From the NCBI GenBank assembly GCA_039707465.1, contig CM077643.1, forward strand, positions 376,953,919-377,017,918: DNA of 64,000 bases, in the 5' to 3' direction. The stretch's first letter is position 1. Each line of letters starts with the position of its first letter. This DNA comes from Rhabdophis nuchalis (lineage: Eukaryota; Chordata; Lepidosauria; Squamata; Natricidae). Under the pieces are notes generated by a model. That model saw only the letters and a program-made list of their open reading frames with translations. It was not told where the DNA came from and searched no databases. The translations under genes were made by a program, and so were the position numbers. This document shows positions 32,095 to 48,150 of the stretch, piece by piece.

Positions 32095-32215
32095 GAATGG
32101 TTGCATGGTGAACTTGGGAAGAGGTACAGATGGTTAAACAGATGTGCGCCACCCTGGGTCCTTTTTTAGGAGAAGGGCGGGGTATAAATTGGATTAATAA
32201 ATAAAATAAATCCAT
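32095..32215 (+). mobile_element. L3-type LINE 3' tip
   Basis: GATGTGCGCCACCCTGGGTCCTTTTTTAGGAGAAGGGCGGGGTATAAATTGGATTAATAAATAAAATAAA: a very short 5'-truncated LINE with the same 3' end type as 49950-50010. Confidence 0.75.
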
Positions 32216-33168
32216 CCATCTAATCATCTGCCTTCCACCATATTGAGCTGAACGATCAGGGCATGCTTTTCATCTTGGCTAGTGATATGTATGTGGAAAG
32301 GGAAGTCAGGGGAATGCATCAGACTCTCTTGTCAACATGCTTTGTACACTGTAAATAACAGCAACATCATTTGCCACAACTGTGTGTGTGGTAGGCCAGG
32401 GACGGCCAATGGGAGAAGGAATTTTCATGCCACTGTAGCTTTCTGCTGGCTTAAAGGCTGATGGACAGTAATTTATTTCAGTCATGAGAAAAAGTTCTGA
32501 ATCACTCTATGGTGGAACCTGATGGACAGGGGAGGAAAGATAATAGCCAATCAGGAAGCCAAGCAACATGTTAATTTGCTTCCTTGGGCACTGCTTTTCA
32601 CCTTGAAGGCAAAATCTGAAATATTTCATGTAAGTAGCCTTAACGTGATTCGTTCCAGAAATAAAATAAGCAGCAAATATCCTTCCCTTCTGTCCAGATT
32701 AGCCTCCTGGTCAGAAGGAGATAGTTTTAACAGTTTCTCCTATAGGCAGTATCAAATCAGATCGGAATGGTGGAGGATGGCATCCATTTTTTGGTGATTT
32801 ATTTATTATTATTGTTTTATTGCTGCTGTTGAAGAATGTTGTTATTATAAATTTTATTAATTATTCTGGGCAGCTTTGGGAGGAGGAGCAGTCTCAACTG
32901 AAATATCCTCATAGAAACAAATGCTTTCATTGGAGCTGTAAGTGCGCCAATTAAGCCATAAAATATTTCATCTAATTTGGCCTTGAGATTTAATTCTTGA
33001 GAGTAGTGGCAGTGATGTGAGGTAAAACTTGAATTCAAGTAATTTGACCTATCTTCAGAAAATGAGAGAACCCAGGATGTCATTAGCACTGTATTGTAAT
33101 CTTAATTTACAATAACTCTGTAAAGTAGATCAGTTAGATGGAGAGCCCAAGGTTAGGAGGGAGAGGAC
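32216..33168 (-). other. PTK2B intron: no feature recognised
   Basis: No recognisable gene or repeat. Confidence 0.35.
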
Positions 33169-33494
33169 TATACAATACAATAGCAGAGTTGGAAGGGACC
33201 TTGTAGGTCTTCTGGTCCAACCCCCTGCGTGGGCAGGAATTTTATACCATTTCAGACAAATGGCTATCTAACATCTTCTTAAAGACTTCCAGGGTTGGGG
33301 CATTCACAACTTCTGGAGGCAAGCTGTTCCAGAGGTTAATTGTTCTAACTGTCAGGAAATTTCTCCTTAGTTCTAAGTTGCTTCTCTCCTTGATTAGTTT
33401 CCACCCATTGCTTCTTATCCTGCCCCCAGGTGCCTTGGAGAATAGTCTGACTCCCTCTTTTGGCACCTTCTGAGATATCGGAACACTGCTATCA
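33169..33494 (-). mobile_element. CR1 LINE 3' end
   Basis: Minus-strand CR1, tail at 33171-33182, frame carrying ERSNLELRRNFLTVRTINLW. 5'-truncated near 33494. Confidence 0.92.
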
Positions 33495-33588
33495 GACTAA
33501 GGAAAGTCTTTTTGAAGTTGAGTGGTCTTCAGAAATTTAATATATAAATCTAAATATAAATAAATCAGGTGTGTGAGAGAGTCTAAAG

Positions 33589-33723
33589 CAGGGGTCCCCA
33601 ATCTTTGCAACTTTAAGTCTGAAGGACTTCAGCTCCCAGAATTCTCCAGCCAGCAAAGCTGGCTGGAGAATTCTGGGAGCTGAAGTCCTTCAGACTTAAA
33701 GTTGCAAAGGTTGGGGGCCCCTG
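33589..33723. mobile_element. Hairpin MITE (hAT type), 135 bp
   Basis: Perfect duplication GTCTAAAG (33581-33588, 33724-33731). Arms ~65 bp, differing mainly at the tips (GGGGTCCCCAATC / GGTTGGGGGCCCC). In a PTK2B intron. Confidence 0.93.
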
Positions 33724-34210
33724 GTCTAAAGTGACACCTTGTCTTCTCCCACTGAGCCAAGATCCAAGCACTTCTGGATGGTAATTAAGGTACTGATCAG
33801 AATGGTGTGACCCATCTCCCAGAATGGATCCATCTTCAGCCACAGAAATTCACTTAGTTACTCTCAGTTCTACCTACTTCACAACATTGTTGCCGTGAGG
33901 AAAAATAGAAGGGGGGCTGCTAACAATATCACATTAAGCTTCTGCAGTGAAAGACGGGTTATAAATCTAATAAATAGAATAATTGGGAGATATCCTCTCA
34001 GTTCATCAATAAAAACCCCCATCTTTTCTCTTATTCCAGTTCCTTTTCATTACTGTGCTGACATTGCTCATCAATTTTATCAGGTTGAAAATTACTAACT
34101 TGAAGTGAACTCTCTTGAAAATTTATTGAAGGAAATATAAAACATACAGTGTATGGGAGATTGCAACTCTTGTAGTCTGACAACAGCCTACTAAAGTCAG
34201 CCAATGCTTT

Positions 34211-34256
34211 TCACTCACTCACTCACTCACTCACTCACTCACTCACTCACTCACTC
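34211..34256. repeat. (TCAC)n microsatellite
   Basis: About 11 TCAC units, ending 99 bp from the 3' end of exon P15 (in the downstream intron). Confidence 0.97.
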
Positions 34257-34354
34257 CAATGTCTCTCCCCTCCACCGCCTTTGTAGCCTTGGAGGTGCCA
34301 TCTTGCATTTGTTTTCAGGCTGAATCTCAGACCAGCTGGCCAGCTTTGTCTTAC

Positions 34355-34480
34355 CCTCATGCTGTGGCGCTTGAAGACATTGTGTCTGTTGAGAGGTGGG
34401 GTATGCAGAGAGTTGACAGGTGATGGGTACTCGATGGGGCTGGTGAGCGTTGGTGAGCTGGCACACAGACCCTCGGGCAC
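34355..34480 (-). CDS. PTK2B: PTK2B exon P15: 42-residue cassette
   Basis: 126 nt, phase 0 to 0: VPEGLCASSPTLTSPIEY ... RHNVFKRHSMR. The length (42 codons) and sequence correspond to the segment skipped in the shorter human PTK2B isoform. Symmetric phase makes skipping possible here too. Acceptor CACCTTTCCAG, donor GTAAGA. Confidence 0.96.
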
Positions 34481-35653
34481 CTGGAAAGGTGGAAGGAAAA
34501 GGCAGCGGGCACAAAACAATAGACACAGCATAAGCAGTAGGCACACAAACTGAGCAGAGAAAGCACTCCGGAAACACTTATATAAGACATTGTTCCACAT
34601 TTTAGCAGGCAATGCTAGATATTTTTGCCAGAGAAACTTTTAAAGATTTTTCAGAACAGTTTTTAGAACCCACATTAAGAAGCACCAGAAATTCTCCTGA
34701 TCAGGTCTGGTGCCTTTATTTAGTTCAGAAAAAGGAAGTCACCTTAAGTTTTAATTTGCCCTCAATTCCTCTCAATTGTGAAAGTCTCTTTTAAAACTTC
34801 ACATATGTTGACATTGTAAATGTTTAAAACTGAGATTCCCAAGTACAGGACAGTGCATAACTAGCCCATAGGATGCAATGCAGGACAAGAATAATGCAAT
34901 ACTACCACATTCTGATTAGATTTTTACAAGGGCATCTTTGCAGAAACGTAAGCACTCCTTTCAAAAGTAAATGTCAGGTAAACAAGCCAAATGCAATACA
35001 ATAAAGTGGTAAGATCAGTCAATGTGGTGAACTTTTCAATTAAATTAAAACTGAGATGTAATTGCAGGTGAAGATTTTGAAAGTTTATATGCAAACACAG
35101 AAGGATCACGTTGATTACTTGGTTTAGAAATGCGGAGAGTTACAAGACCATGCTTTTATTTTGAAATGATGCTCTCATGCTGGAAGGTGAAAAAAGTTAA
35201 TATGGTGGCTATGATCATGTGATTAAAGCCCAACCCCTTTTGATAAACATGCATCACACACATAGAAAGGGGCCTAACCCTAAACCTTGCCTGCCCCATT
35301 GTCAAAGTTTTACAGAGGGCCTACATATAATTGTCTCTCTTATATGCTTTCCCTCCTCTAGGTGCACTTCAGCAAAACTTTTAAGCAAAGAGGACAGAAT
35401 AAATGAATGGCATTTCTTAATCTGAATTTGTAGGGGAGGCCATCCCTCTGGAATCACCTCTGGAGGAAAGCATCAAGCAGCTACTGCATATCCAACAGGG
35501 AATGAGAATGCGGGAAGGAAAGTGGTGCTTATCAACAACTCAGAAGAAATGAATAAACATAAGCCAAGAAAAAGCCAATTGCAAAAGAGATGCTTTAGTT
35601 CTGAAAAGCATGAATAGAACAAAAGTAGCATTCAGAAATCTCTTGGATCTTAC
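34481..35653 (-). other. PTK2B intron: no feature recognised
   Basis: Nothing recognised between P14 and P15. Confidence 0.4.
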
Positions 35654-35719
35654 CTGGAACTGCAGTTTGGGGGCCAGTAAATTGGTCTGAGGAGGTGGTT
35701 TGTACTTTGGTCTGCTGGG
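35654..35719 (-). CDS. PTK2B: PTK2B exon P14: proline-rich segment
   Basis: 66 nt, phase 0 to 0: PSRPKYKPPPQTNLLAPK ... LQFQ. With the PPPK end of P13 it forms the PPPKPSRPKY site known to bind SH3 domains. Acceptor TTCCTCTCAG, donor GTAAGA. Confidence 0.96.
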
Positions 35720-35894
35720 CTGAGAGGAATAAGAAAAACAACTACATAGCCAGGCAGCTAACAGAGGAGGATTGACTCACATATCTGGAAATAATTGCTA
35801 TATTTACCTATTTCAACATCTTACCTTTTTAAATAGCAAATCTATAAATATTTGTAAATATGCACAAACATACGCTTCATGCACACTGCAGAAA

Positions 35895-36240
35895 TATATA
35901 GAATAGCATGAGCTGGAAGGGACCCTGGAGGTCTTCTGGTCCAGTCCCCTGCTCAAGCAGGCTAACCTATACCATTTCAGATAAGTGACTGTCCAGACCA
36001 GGGGTATCAAACTCAGGGCCCAGGTTGCAGGAGGCCATGGCAGCCAAAAACAGAGCTCAGGAGCTCATTTTCATTGGCAGAGCATTTGGGCCCCCATAGG
36101 TGCCCTTGACACAAGTGATGTCGAGCTGGCCACACCCACCCTGGTCCCTGGATGCAGCCCTCAATGAAATTAAGTTTGACACCCCTGGTCTAGACTCTTA
36201 GAAGCATCCAGTGATGGAGTGCCCATGATCTCTGGAGTGT
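35895..36240 (-). mobile_element. Old CR1 3' end split by a hAT MITE
   Basis: CR1 sequence at 35895-35998 (GAGCTGGAAGGGACCCTGGAGGTC) continues at 36188-36240 (AAGCATCCAGTGATGGAG). The interruption is the element at 35999-36187. Confidence 0.8.
35999..36187. mobile_element. hAT MITE, CAGGGGTGTCAAACTC family
   Basis: CAGGGGTATCAAACTCAGGGCCC ... AAGTTTGACACCCCTG with duplication GTCCAGAC / GTCTAGAC (35991-35998, 36188-36195). Confidence 0.88.
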
Positions 36241-36321
36241 AACACTTAATACAACATCTCCATTAAATCAATGAAACAAAAATGACCTCCAAATAATAAT
36301 ATTTATTATGTTCTAAACCCT

Positions 36322-36535
36322 TAATGAAAACCAGTTTGCATAGTGCATAAGGCATCAGGCTAGAAACCAGGAGTTTTTGAGTTCTAATCCTGCCTTAGGC
36401 ACATAAAAAGTTGGGTGATCTTGGCCAGTCAAATTCTCCTAGCCCTAGGAAAAAGGCAATGGCAAACCACTTTGAAAATCTTGCCGAGAAAACTACAGGG
36501 ATTAGTCCATGCAATTGTAGGAATAACTGAAGGCT
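36322..36535 (+). mobile_element. tRNA-derived SINE with Bov-B-like tail
   Basis: TTGCATAGTGCATAAGGCATCAGGC (tRNA-like), GGTGATCTTGGCCAGTCA, then GGCAATGGCAAACCACTTTGAAAATCTTGCC, the part that resembles Bov-B 3' ends. Related copies: 56258-56460 and 59485-59715. Confidence 0.65.
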
Positions 36536-36539
36536 TACA

Positions 36540-37706
36540 AATATTTGTAAAACAGGCATGATGAATTAAGAATTAAGGTGTTAGTTATGTTAATCTCATA
36601 ATTTTATTACAATGGCCATCCCAGATGGTCAAAGAAAAAGAGGAAATAAAAGAAATGGAGTTAGGGTTTTATTCCTGCAGAAATTTCAACCGACTTTCTT
36701 CTATTGACATTGAGAAATGTTTTTCATCATAATGCAGCTCAAATATATCTTCCGATGAAGTTTATGTTGTTTATAATGCATTGAATCCAGAACTATTGGC
36801 TTTCGTTCCTAAACTTTTGCAACGTCCAAATGTTTCTTTCCTTGTTTTATTACCATGACAATATTTGAGAGAATAATAACATGTGGACAATGACTTTCCG
36901 ACTATCAGAACCAGGAACTTTTATCCAAACAGCCTCCCACCCACCACACATATGTCTAAGTTAGTGCTCTTTTATTGTCTTCCATCTTCTTATGAAATGT
37001 AGTCAGTAATCATGACATTTTCACAATTTTTACTGTATGACACAGAGAATGTAACTTACTTTATTATCAGTCATGAGTTTTGCTTTGCCTTTCCAATTAT
37101 TCTGCTGTTTATCACAACAGCAAAAACATTTTTAAAGTACTGCCTGGGAGGACAGATCATGATGATCAGATGCTGAAAATAAAATTATTCAGAACTCAAG
37201 AGCTGGTGGTGGATTAGTAACCGATGTAATTGGAGGTACATTCTCTGCAAACGTTAATATTGAATTGGTGACATTTTAAGAAGAATGGATTTTTATTCAT
37301 TTTGTATTGAACTGATTGTGGCTGATAATCAACAAAAAAAGCCTGAAGATCAACGCAGGAGTGAAATATATATTACCTTTGCTTTTTAAAAAGGGTGAAT
37401 CCCGAAGAATCACAGAAATGGCACCTACAGCGCAGTGGTGGGATTCAATTTTATTTTTACTACCGGTTCTGTGGGTGTGGCTCGGTGAGTATCGCATGGC
37501 TTGATGGGCATGGCAAGGGATGGATACTGTAAAATCTCCGTTTCAACCCTACTCCAGGGGAAGGATAGTGCAAAATCCCCATTCTGAGGACAAAACCTGT
37601 ATGATTCTTCCCAAAACCAATGGTGGGTGCCACATCTTTTTCACATCCAAGCTAAAAAAAAATGTGTCCGCAGATATACAGAACATTTCCAGCAAAACCT
37701 TCTCAC
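36540..37706 (-). other. PTK2B intron: mostly unassigned; hAT remnant near 37434
   Basis: CAGTGGTGGGATTCAATTTTA at about 37433-37453 looks like one end of the CAGTGGTGGG family; no matching right end was placed. Confidence 0.3.
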
Positions 37707-37815
37707 CTTTGGAGGGGGCTCTTGGAAAGAGGTAGGCTCCATAATTTTGGGGGGGCGACGGCGATTATTCTTCTCTTGTTCCCGTGCAATCTCTTTCTCC
37801 ATCTGGTAAATGTCA
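37707..37815 (-). CDS. PTK2B: PTK2B exon P13: post-kinase helix and first proline-rich part
   Basis: 109 nt: completes Ser with one base, then DIYQMEKEIAREQEKNNR ... EPTSFQEPPPK. Acceptor CTGAATTTCAG, donor GTGAGA. Confidence 0.96.
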
Positions 37816-38051
37816 CTGAAATTCAGAAACGGAAGGGAAAAGAAAGAGCACCATTTAGCTTATCCATGAGCTCCATCTGCTGCCTATAGAGTGCTCTGTA
37901 GGGCTTTTCTTTCTCTCTCTCTGTGATTTGTAAATATTTTACAAGGCCGTACCATCTGATTTATGCAAAAAATAAATTAGAGCACCTTTTTTTGGTCTAT
38001 CGATTATGCTAGCTGGGACTGAAGGGATACTGAATCCAAGCTAATTGTATA

Positions 38052-39120
38052 TACAATACAATACAATAGCAGAGTTGGAAGGGACCTTGTAGGTCTTCTA
38101 GTGCAACCCCCTGCGTGGGCAGGAACCTTATACCATTTCAGACAAATGGCTATCTAACATCTTTTTAAAGACTTCCAGGGTTGGGGCATTCACAACTTCT
38201 GGAGGCAAGCTGTTCCAGAGGTTAATTGTTCTAACTGTCAGGAAATTTCTCCTTAGTTCCAAGTTGCTTCTCTCCTTGATTAGTTTCCACCCATTGCTCC
38301 TTGTCCTGCCCCCAGGTGCCTTGGAGAATAGTTTGGCTCCCTCTTCTTTGTGGCACCCTCTGAGATATCGGAACACTGCTATCATGTCTCCCCTGGTCCT
38401 TCTCTTCATCAAACTAGACATACCCAGCTCCTGCAACCGTTCTTCATATGTTTTAGTCTCCAGTTCCCTAATCATCTTGGTTGCTCTTCTCTGCACTCTT
38501 TCCAGAGTCTCCACGTCTTTTCTACATCGTGGCAACCAAAACTGTATGCAGTATTCCAAGTGTGGCCTTACCAAGGCACTATACAGTGGCATTAACACTT
38601 CACGTGATCTAGATTCTATCCCTCTGTTTATGCAGCCTAGAACTGTGTTGGCTTTTTTGGCAGCTGCTGCACACTGCTGGCTCATATTTAAATTGTTGTC
38701 CACTAAGATTCCTAGATCCCTCTCACAGTTGCTACTATTGAGCAAGATACCACCTATACTGTACTTGTGCATTTTGTTTTTCTTGCCTATATGTAGAACC
38801 TTACTTTTTTCACAATTGAATTTCATTTTATTAGATAGTGCCCAATGGTCAAGTTTGTCTAGATCCTTCTGTATCTTAAGCCTATCTTCTGGAGTGTTGG
38901 CTATTCCTGCCAGCTTGGTGTCGTCTGGAAATTTGATGAGTTCCCCATTTATCCCCTCATCCAAATCGTTGATGAAGATGTTAAAGAGTACTGGACCTAA
39001 AACAGAGCCTTGGGGGACTCCACTGCATACTTCCTTCTAGGTAGATGCAGTCCCATTGAGGACTGCACGTTGAGTGCGGTTGGTCAGCCAGTTGCAAATC
39101 CATTTGGTGGTGGTACTGTC
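38052..39120 (-). mobile_element. CR1 LINE 3' third, 1.07 kb
   Basis: The longest CR1 copy here. A 278-aa open frame (38128-38964) carries the end of the reverse transcriptase (FPDDTKLAG, the YADD-like block altered to FPDDT; DLDKLDHWALSNKMKFN; KSKVLHIGKKN) and the CR1 C-terminus. Tail (CAATA)n at 38052-38067. Confidence 0.93.
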
Positions 39121-39360
39121 TAACCCACAATTAAATAATCCTTAAACAGCATATAATACTGCTCTATCTTCCTGCAGCATACTGGCTCATTGGAGTTTTT
39201 GTTACTGTGTGAATGGCTTTGCATATGAAACTTATTGACAAACGAAACCAAGACTATATGTTGCCCGATAAAAAAAATTCTGAAGATTTGTTTATATAAC
39301 CTATTCAGGTTGCAGAACATTCCTTTTTTATTTTTATTTTTTACAAAGAAGGCTCACTCA

Positions 39361-39705
<345 letters not shown>

Positions 39706-39826
39706 CTAAAGAAGTTTGGGAAAGGTGACAGGGCTTGAATATTAAGCAATTTCTTGTTGGCCTGCAGGTACAGATAAGCTCTTCATTTGAAGGATGTAGA
39801 CATGGCTGTTCCTGTCCAACCTTCTA

Positions 39827-40054
<228 letters not shown>

Positions 40055-40660
40055 TTAAATATATCCAAATTGGCTTTGTGGGTTCTTTGGTGCTCTCTCT
40101 GAGCTTGATTGTGTTCTCACACAAGTTTCATTACCCGTCTAGGTAACACCATCAGTGCCCTAAATTGTTTTTATCCTTTTTTGATCATCCTGGAGTTTAC
40201 AGCATCTCAAGCCTGGGCACATCTATATTTTTTGCAGTGTAAAACTTACAGAAATTAGCCAGTGTTCACTGTTGCTGCCTTCAAGCTGGTCAATGGCTGA
40301 ATGTCCTTTGTGCCCAAACCAAAGTCCTGCCACAGTGCATATGATTTAATAGATGTAATGATTTCTCTGACGCTACAAAAACTCCCTTCATTTCCTAGAA
40401 CTTTCCCATCTCACTGGATCTACATGTCATACTTCATGCAGTAAAATAACAGAATTGAACATTTAACCCATCAAGGCGAATCCCCTATTTTCTGCAGGAA
40501 TCTGTAGGAAATTATTTCTGACAGATGGCTGTCAGATGGATCCTTTTTGAGAGGATTCTTAAGAAGATCAGTTGTAAAATGTTAATGAATATCCCAGGCT
40601 AACAAAGATAGCAGTAAGCTTTATACATATCTAGGTCTGGCAAAGGGTTTATGACAATTA

Positions 40661-41190
40661 GCCACAGCCAACTTGCCATTGGACATTTTGCCATGGCCAA
40701 CTCGCCATGGGAAAAGAATTACACTAATTTCAAAGAAATAGTGGAATAAAATCATTAGAGAAAGCCTGACGAAGGATGGACAAATTGAAGTATGGATGAC
40801 AAAAATTAAAATATTTTTAAGCTACAGTATTTTAAATAATTGAATTGATTTGTTGAATTGTCCTGCAGCGAATTGTCCTATGGCAAGTTGGCCATGGTGA
40901 GTTATCCCACAGTAAGTTGGCCATGGTGAGTTGGCTGCAGCGAGTTGTTCCATTCTGGCTGGGGCAAAACAGCAAGCTTTTAGGTATAGCAGTATGCTTG
41001 GATTACAGAAATTACTCTGAGCTGTGGTTAGGGTTCTATGATGACTCACTGTGGCCAACCTGCCACAGGAAAAGTCACTGCAGAACAATTTGCCATGGCC
41101 CACCTCGTCGTGGGACAATTCGCTGTGGGACAAGAGTTACAGTACTATTGAAGAAATAGTGGAATAGAATCATTAAAGAAAGGATGCCAA
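40661..41190. repeat. Unclassified repeat built of CCATGGCCAACTTGCC-type motifs
   Basis: Two direct copies (about 40661-40775 and 41048-41185) share a block ending AGAAATAGTGGAATAAAATCATTA. Each is preceded by iterated GCCATGGCCAACTTGCCA / GGGACAATTCGC motifs. Between them (40860-40955) the same motifs appear inverted (GCAAGTTGGCCATGGTGAGTT). The family is unknown to me. Confidence 0.7.
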
Positions 41191-42575
41191 AGGAAGCCAA
41201 TGAAATGTGAGTGATGTGACCTCCCCATCCAAATTTATAAATATATAAAACTTGAAAATCAGATGCTGTCTTTTATCTAAGCAACAGGCTATGGATGTGT
41301 TTTTGGGGGTTATTTCCAACGATGCTTTTTCCCATGTGTATATCTGGAAATGCTGAGGATGGATCCTAAAACATATTTCATGAAAGTTATATTCCAATGC
41401 ACTTATGCAAGAGCCATTATGCCCAAGCTTTTTACTGCTTCTCTTTATGTGTACTGCCAGTGAATTGTGAGGATGAGAAGATGCATTGACAGAAAAAAGA
41501 CTAGAAGTAGGGATTCTTCAGCTCCAAACACTTGTTATTCCCAGTTTCTGTGTCAGAGAGTGGGCTTTCAACTACTCAATAGTCATTGTTGGGCTATCCA
41601 GCTTCTCCCACTCACATGTAAATTGGCTCAGATACATATAGATGTTCTCCCCCCCCCCTCGTCTAAGAGTAAACAAGACTTTCACAGCGGAGTTTAATTG
41701 TGCAGAGAGAAGAAACAAAAGAGAAGAGGAGGAAAAAGAAGAGGAAAGGTGGGAGGAAAACAGACTCTGCCTTATTGCCTTTTTCCAGATTGCTGTTGTC
41801 TCTTCAACAATGCTGCTCCTACACATTGTGTGTGAATGACCCATTGCTTGCTGTTGATCTAGCTAAGAGGCTTTTGGAGATACATAGGGAAGCTAGCTCC
41901 CAAGAATTCAATGACTGAATGAATAGGGGCAGCGACAAGAGTTTGACAGAGAAGGTGAAGTAGGAGAGTTTTGTTTTGTTGGACGCTTTTGTCATCAGAG
42001 GAACATATAAGTGGAGGAAAATTGCTCAGTGATTTACAAGGAGTGTGCCAAATTTGTTTTTCATCCTGCAAACAACAGGGACTATATATACTATGAATGA
42101 AAGCTCATTGCTCTCTTGGAAAAGGTGAAATGGGTAGAAGAAAAGAAATATATTTATTTGTCAACAAGTACAAGGAAACAAGTATCAGTACAGACATAGA
42201 CATGAACACATGAAAAATGGCACAAATAAATGAATATAAGTAAGCAAAATATAGCTGTAAACCACATAAAATGAGTACATATAAATGGGGACCGTAGGAC
42301 AAAGACGGTAGGCATGCTGGTGCGCTTATCATTTTCCAGCTTATTAAAAATGATTTTTTTTTGGTAAAAGGCAAAAGATTTATATGATCTGAAGAGAAAC
42401 CAGAGTATAAAAAAAGGATATTTTTTGGTATTGGTTATAAGGACCACTTACAGAAAGAAAGAACACCCTTCTTCCTGTATTTAGTTATAGAAATTGGAGA
42501 GTACAGCTTAGGAAACTGTTGCAGATATTTTCAGTTGCGTAAGAGTGAAAGGCATACCTATTTGAAATGGAACAT
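41191..42575 (-). other. PTK2B intron between P10 and P11: no feature recognised
   Basis: Only short purine-rich and C-rich runs (41647-41662, 41700-41760). Confidence 0.4.
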
Positions 42576-42576
42576 G

Positions 42577-42580
42577 GACA

Positions 42581-42632
<52 letters not shown>
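42577..42632. repeat. (AAAT)n microsatellite
   Basis: About 13-14 uninterrupted AAAT units. Confidence 0.98.
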
Positions 42633-42727
42633 CAGAAAATCCTGTTGTTTTTAAAATAAAAGTACCTTTGGGAAAACTATGACCTGGATGAATAAGACCC
42701 TCCATGGACAACTCTTAGCACTAGCAC

Positions 42728-42790
42728 GTATGCCACTTCATAGGGTATATATGCCACTTCATAGGGTATATATGCCACTTCATAGGGTTT
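42728..42790. repeat. 21-bp tandem repeat, 3 copies
   Basis: TATGCCACTTCATAGGGTATA repeated three times in exact register; the third copy diverges at its end. Confidence 0.95.
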
Positions 42791-42972
42791 TTACAGCTTT
42801 CTCTAAGCAGTTTGTAGAGTCAGCCACTTGCCCTCAACAATCTGAGCCCTCATTTTATCCACCTGGGAAGGATGGAAGGCTGAGTCAACCTTGAGCCTGG
42901 TGAGATTTGAATTGCCAAATTGCAGGCAGCTAGCAGTCAGCAGAAGTAGCCTGCAGTAGCCTTCATTAGCAT
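42790..42972 (-). mobile_element. tRNA-derived SINE (same family as 10277-10535)
   Basis: TTGTAGAGTCAGCCACTTGCC ... GAAGGCTGAGTCAACCTTGAGCCTGGTGAGATTTGAA, minus strand; the head is eroded. Confidence 0.7.
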
Positions 42973-43324
42973 TCCAAATAACCCCAAAATATTGGAACTT
43001 TCTGGGTATAGTTAGGGGTATAACTGCCTTACATGGTCAAAGCACTGACCTATTTATAGGTAACTGCATAATATTTGTGGAGAAAAGAGTTGTGTTTAGC
43101 CTTTGAGTGTCACGCCAGTAGCAATGAAGAGATAAGGCTTGGATAGAAGAACAATTTATTTTAAATTTAGTATAATAACATAATTACTTATGTGTTTAAC
43201 AATTTTCTACTTCACCTCATTTAAAATTTAATTCTGCAGGGATTCCAAAAGCTTTTGGGATTGCCTGTTGCCCTGGACAACATTGTCTCTTCTTACTGGT
43301 AATAATTCCTCAAGATCTTAATCA

Positions 43325-43642
<318 letters not shown>

Positions 43643-43976
43643 TTATTCTCTTCTGTGAAGATTTGAATAGCTGCAGAACAAAATACATGTATAACAGGAA
43701 ATATGAGCAAAAACATGAGTTCAGGAGATTTTAAGTCAATGAGCATTGATCTGACCATATTTTCATTTTTTGCACCAGTGTAACATAGATCCATAAAAGT
43801 GATAGGCTCAGTATTTCAGTATGTCAGTGCTCAATGGTTCTCTCATAATCAGGAGACCAGTGAAAAAGCAGGAGGAATTAACAGCAAACGAATCTTTATT
43901 TGTTTCACCCCTGACTGCCATTACAACTGCTGAAAATGGGGTGGATTTGTGTGTGTGTGTAGAATGATGCTGGAGG

Positions 43977-44212
43977 TAGCAATAGCAATAGCACTTAGAC
44001 TTATATACCACTTTACAGTGCTTTCTCTAAGCGGTTTACAGAGTCAGCATATTTCCCCCAACAATCTGGGCCCTCATTTTACCAAGCTTGGAAAGATGGA
44101 AGGCTGAGTCAACCTTGAGCCTGGTGAGATTTGAACTGCCAAATTGTAGTCAGCAGTCAATCAAGTAGTCAAGTAGCCTAAAGTACTGCACTCTAACCAC
44201 TGCACCACCAAG
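43977..44212 (-). mobile_element. tRNA-derived SINE (same family as 10277-10535)
   Basis: A nearly complete minus-strand copy: tail AGCAATAGCAATAGCACTTAGACTTATATACC, then CCCCCAACAATCTGGGCCCTC, head ACTGCACTCTAACCACTGCACCACC. Confidence 0.8.
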
Positions 44213-45607
<1,395 letters not shown>

Positions 45608-45611
45608 TTAG

Positions 45612-46212
45612 AATAACAGAGTTGGAAGGGACCTTGGAGATCTTCTACTCCAATCCCCTGTCTAGACAGGAAACCCTACACCACCTCAACAAATGGTTAT
45701 CCAACATCATCTTGAAAACTTCCAGTGTTGGGGCATTCACAACTTCTGGAAACAAGTTGCTCCATTGATTAATTGTTCTAACTGTCAGGAAATTTCTCCT
45801 CAGTTCTAAATTGCTTCTCTCCTTGATTATTTTCCACCCGTTGCTTCTTGTTCTAACCTCATGTGCTTTGGAGAATAGTCTGACTCCCTCTTCTTTGTGG
45901 CAACCCCTGAAATATTGGAAGACTGCTATCATGTCTCCCCTAGTCCTCCTTTTAATCAAACTAGACATACCCAGTTCCTGCAACACTTCTTCATATGTTT
46001 TAGTCTCCAGTCCCTTAATCATCTTTGTTATTGTTCTCTGCACTCTTTCTAGAGTCTCCACATCTTTTTTACATTGTGGCGACCAAAACTGAATGCAGTA
46101 TTCCAAGTGTGGCCTTACCAAGGCATTATAAAGTGGTATTAACACTTCACATGATCTTGATTCTATCCCTCTGTTTATGCAGTCTAGAACTGTATTGGCT
46201 TTTCTAAAACTT
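45612..46212 (-). mobile_element. CR1 LINE 3' end (older copy)
   Basis: Minus-strand CR1 with an open frame of 198 aa carrying several substitutions (ISKM, EVRTRSNG). Its tail is worn. Between exons P8 and P9. Confidence 0.9.
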
Positions 46213-46331
46213 TCTTTCCAAGAAAGGAAGCTCAGATTCAAGAGGTTCCTTCGATTTTCTTGCTTCTTTGCTTCCTTAGTTGTTTTTTTTAAGATTCAAT
46301 TTCCCAGCTCCCATTGCTTTGGGTACCGTCA

Positions 46332-47842
<1,511 letters not shown>

Positions 47843-48150
47843 TTATTGATTTTTACAAATTTTATAAAGAGGAAAAGGGGTATATAGGATATAAAAGAAA
47901 TATTTTAGGGCTTCCATGTCGGAGGTGGTGGCCACCTCCGAGGTTTCATACAAAAAAATTTTTTCAGTATAAAGTCATATCATATCGTAAATTCCATGCA
48001 TCCAATCATTTGTTCCTGTTACATCCGTTTAGGAATTACAATATATAAAAGAAAAGAAATCATTTTTGTGATCTGAGTCTTTTAGCTATTGTGTCTTCTT
48101 CTTCCTTCCCGCCAGTGGGCGGAGCCATGGCCCCTCCCGCTCCCCCATTT

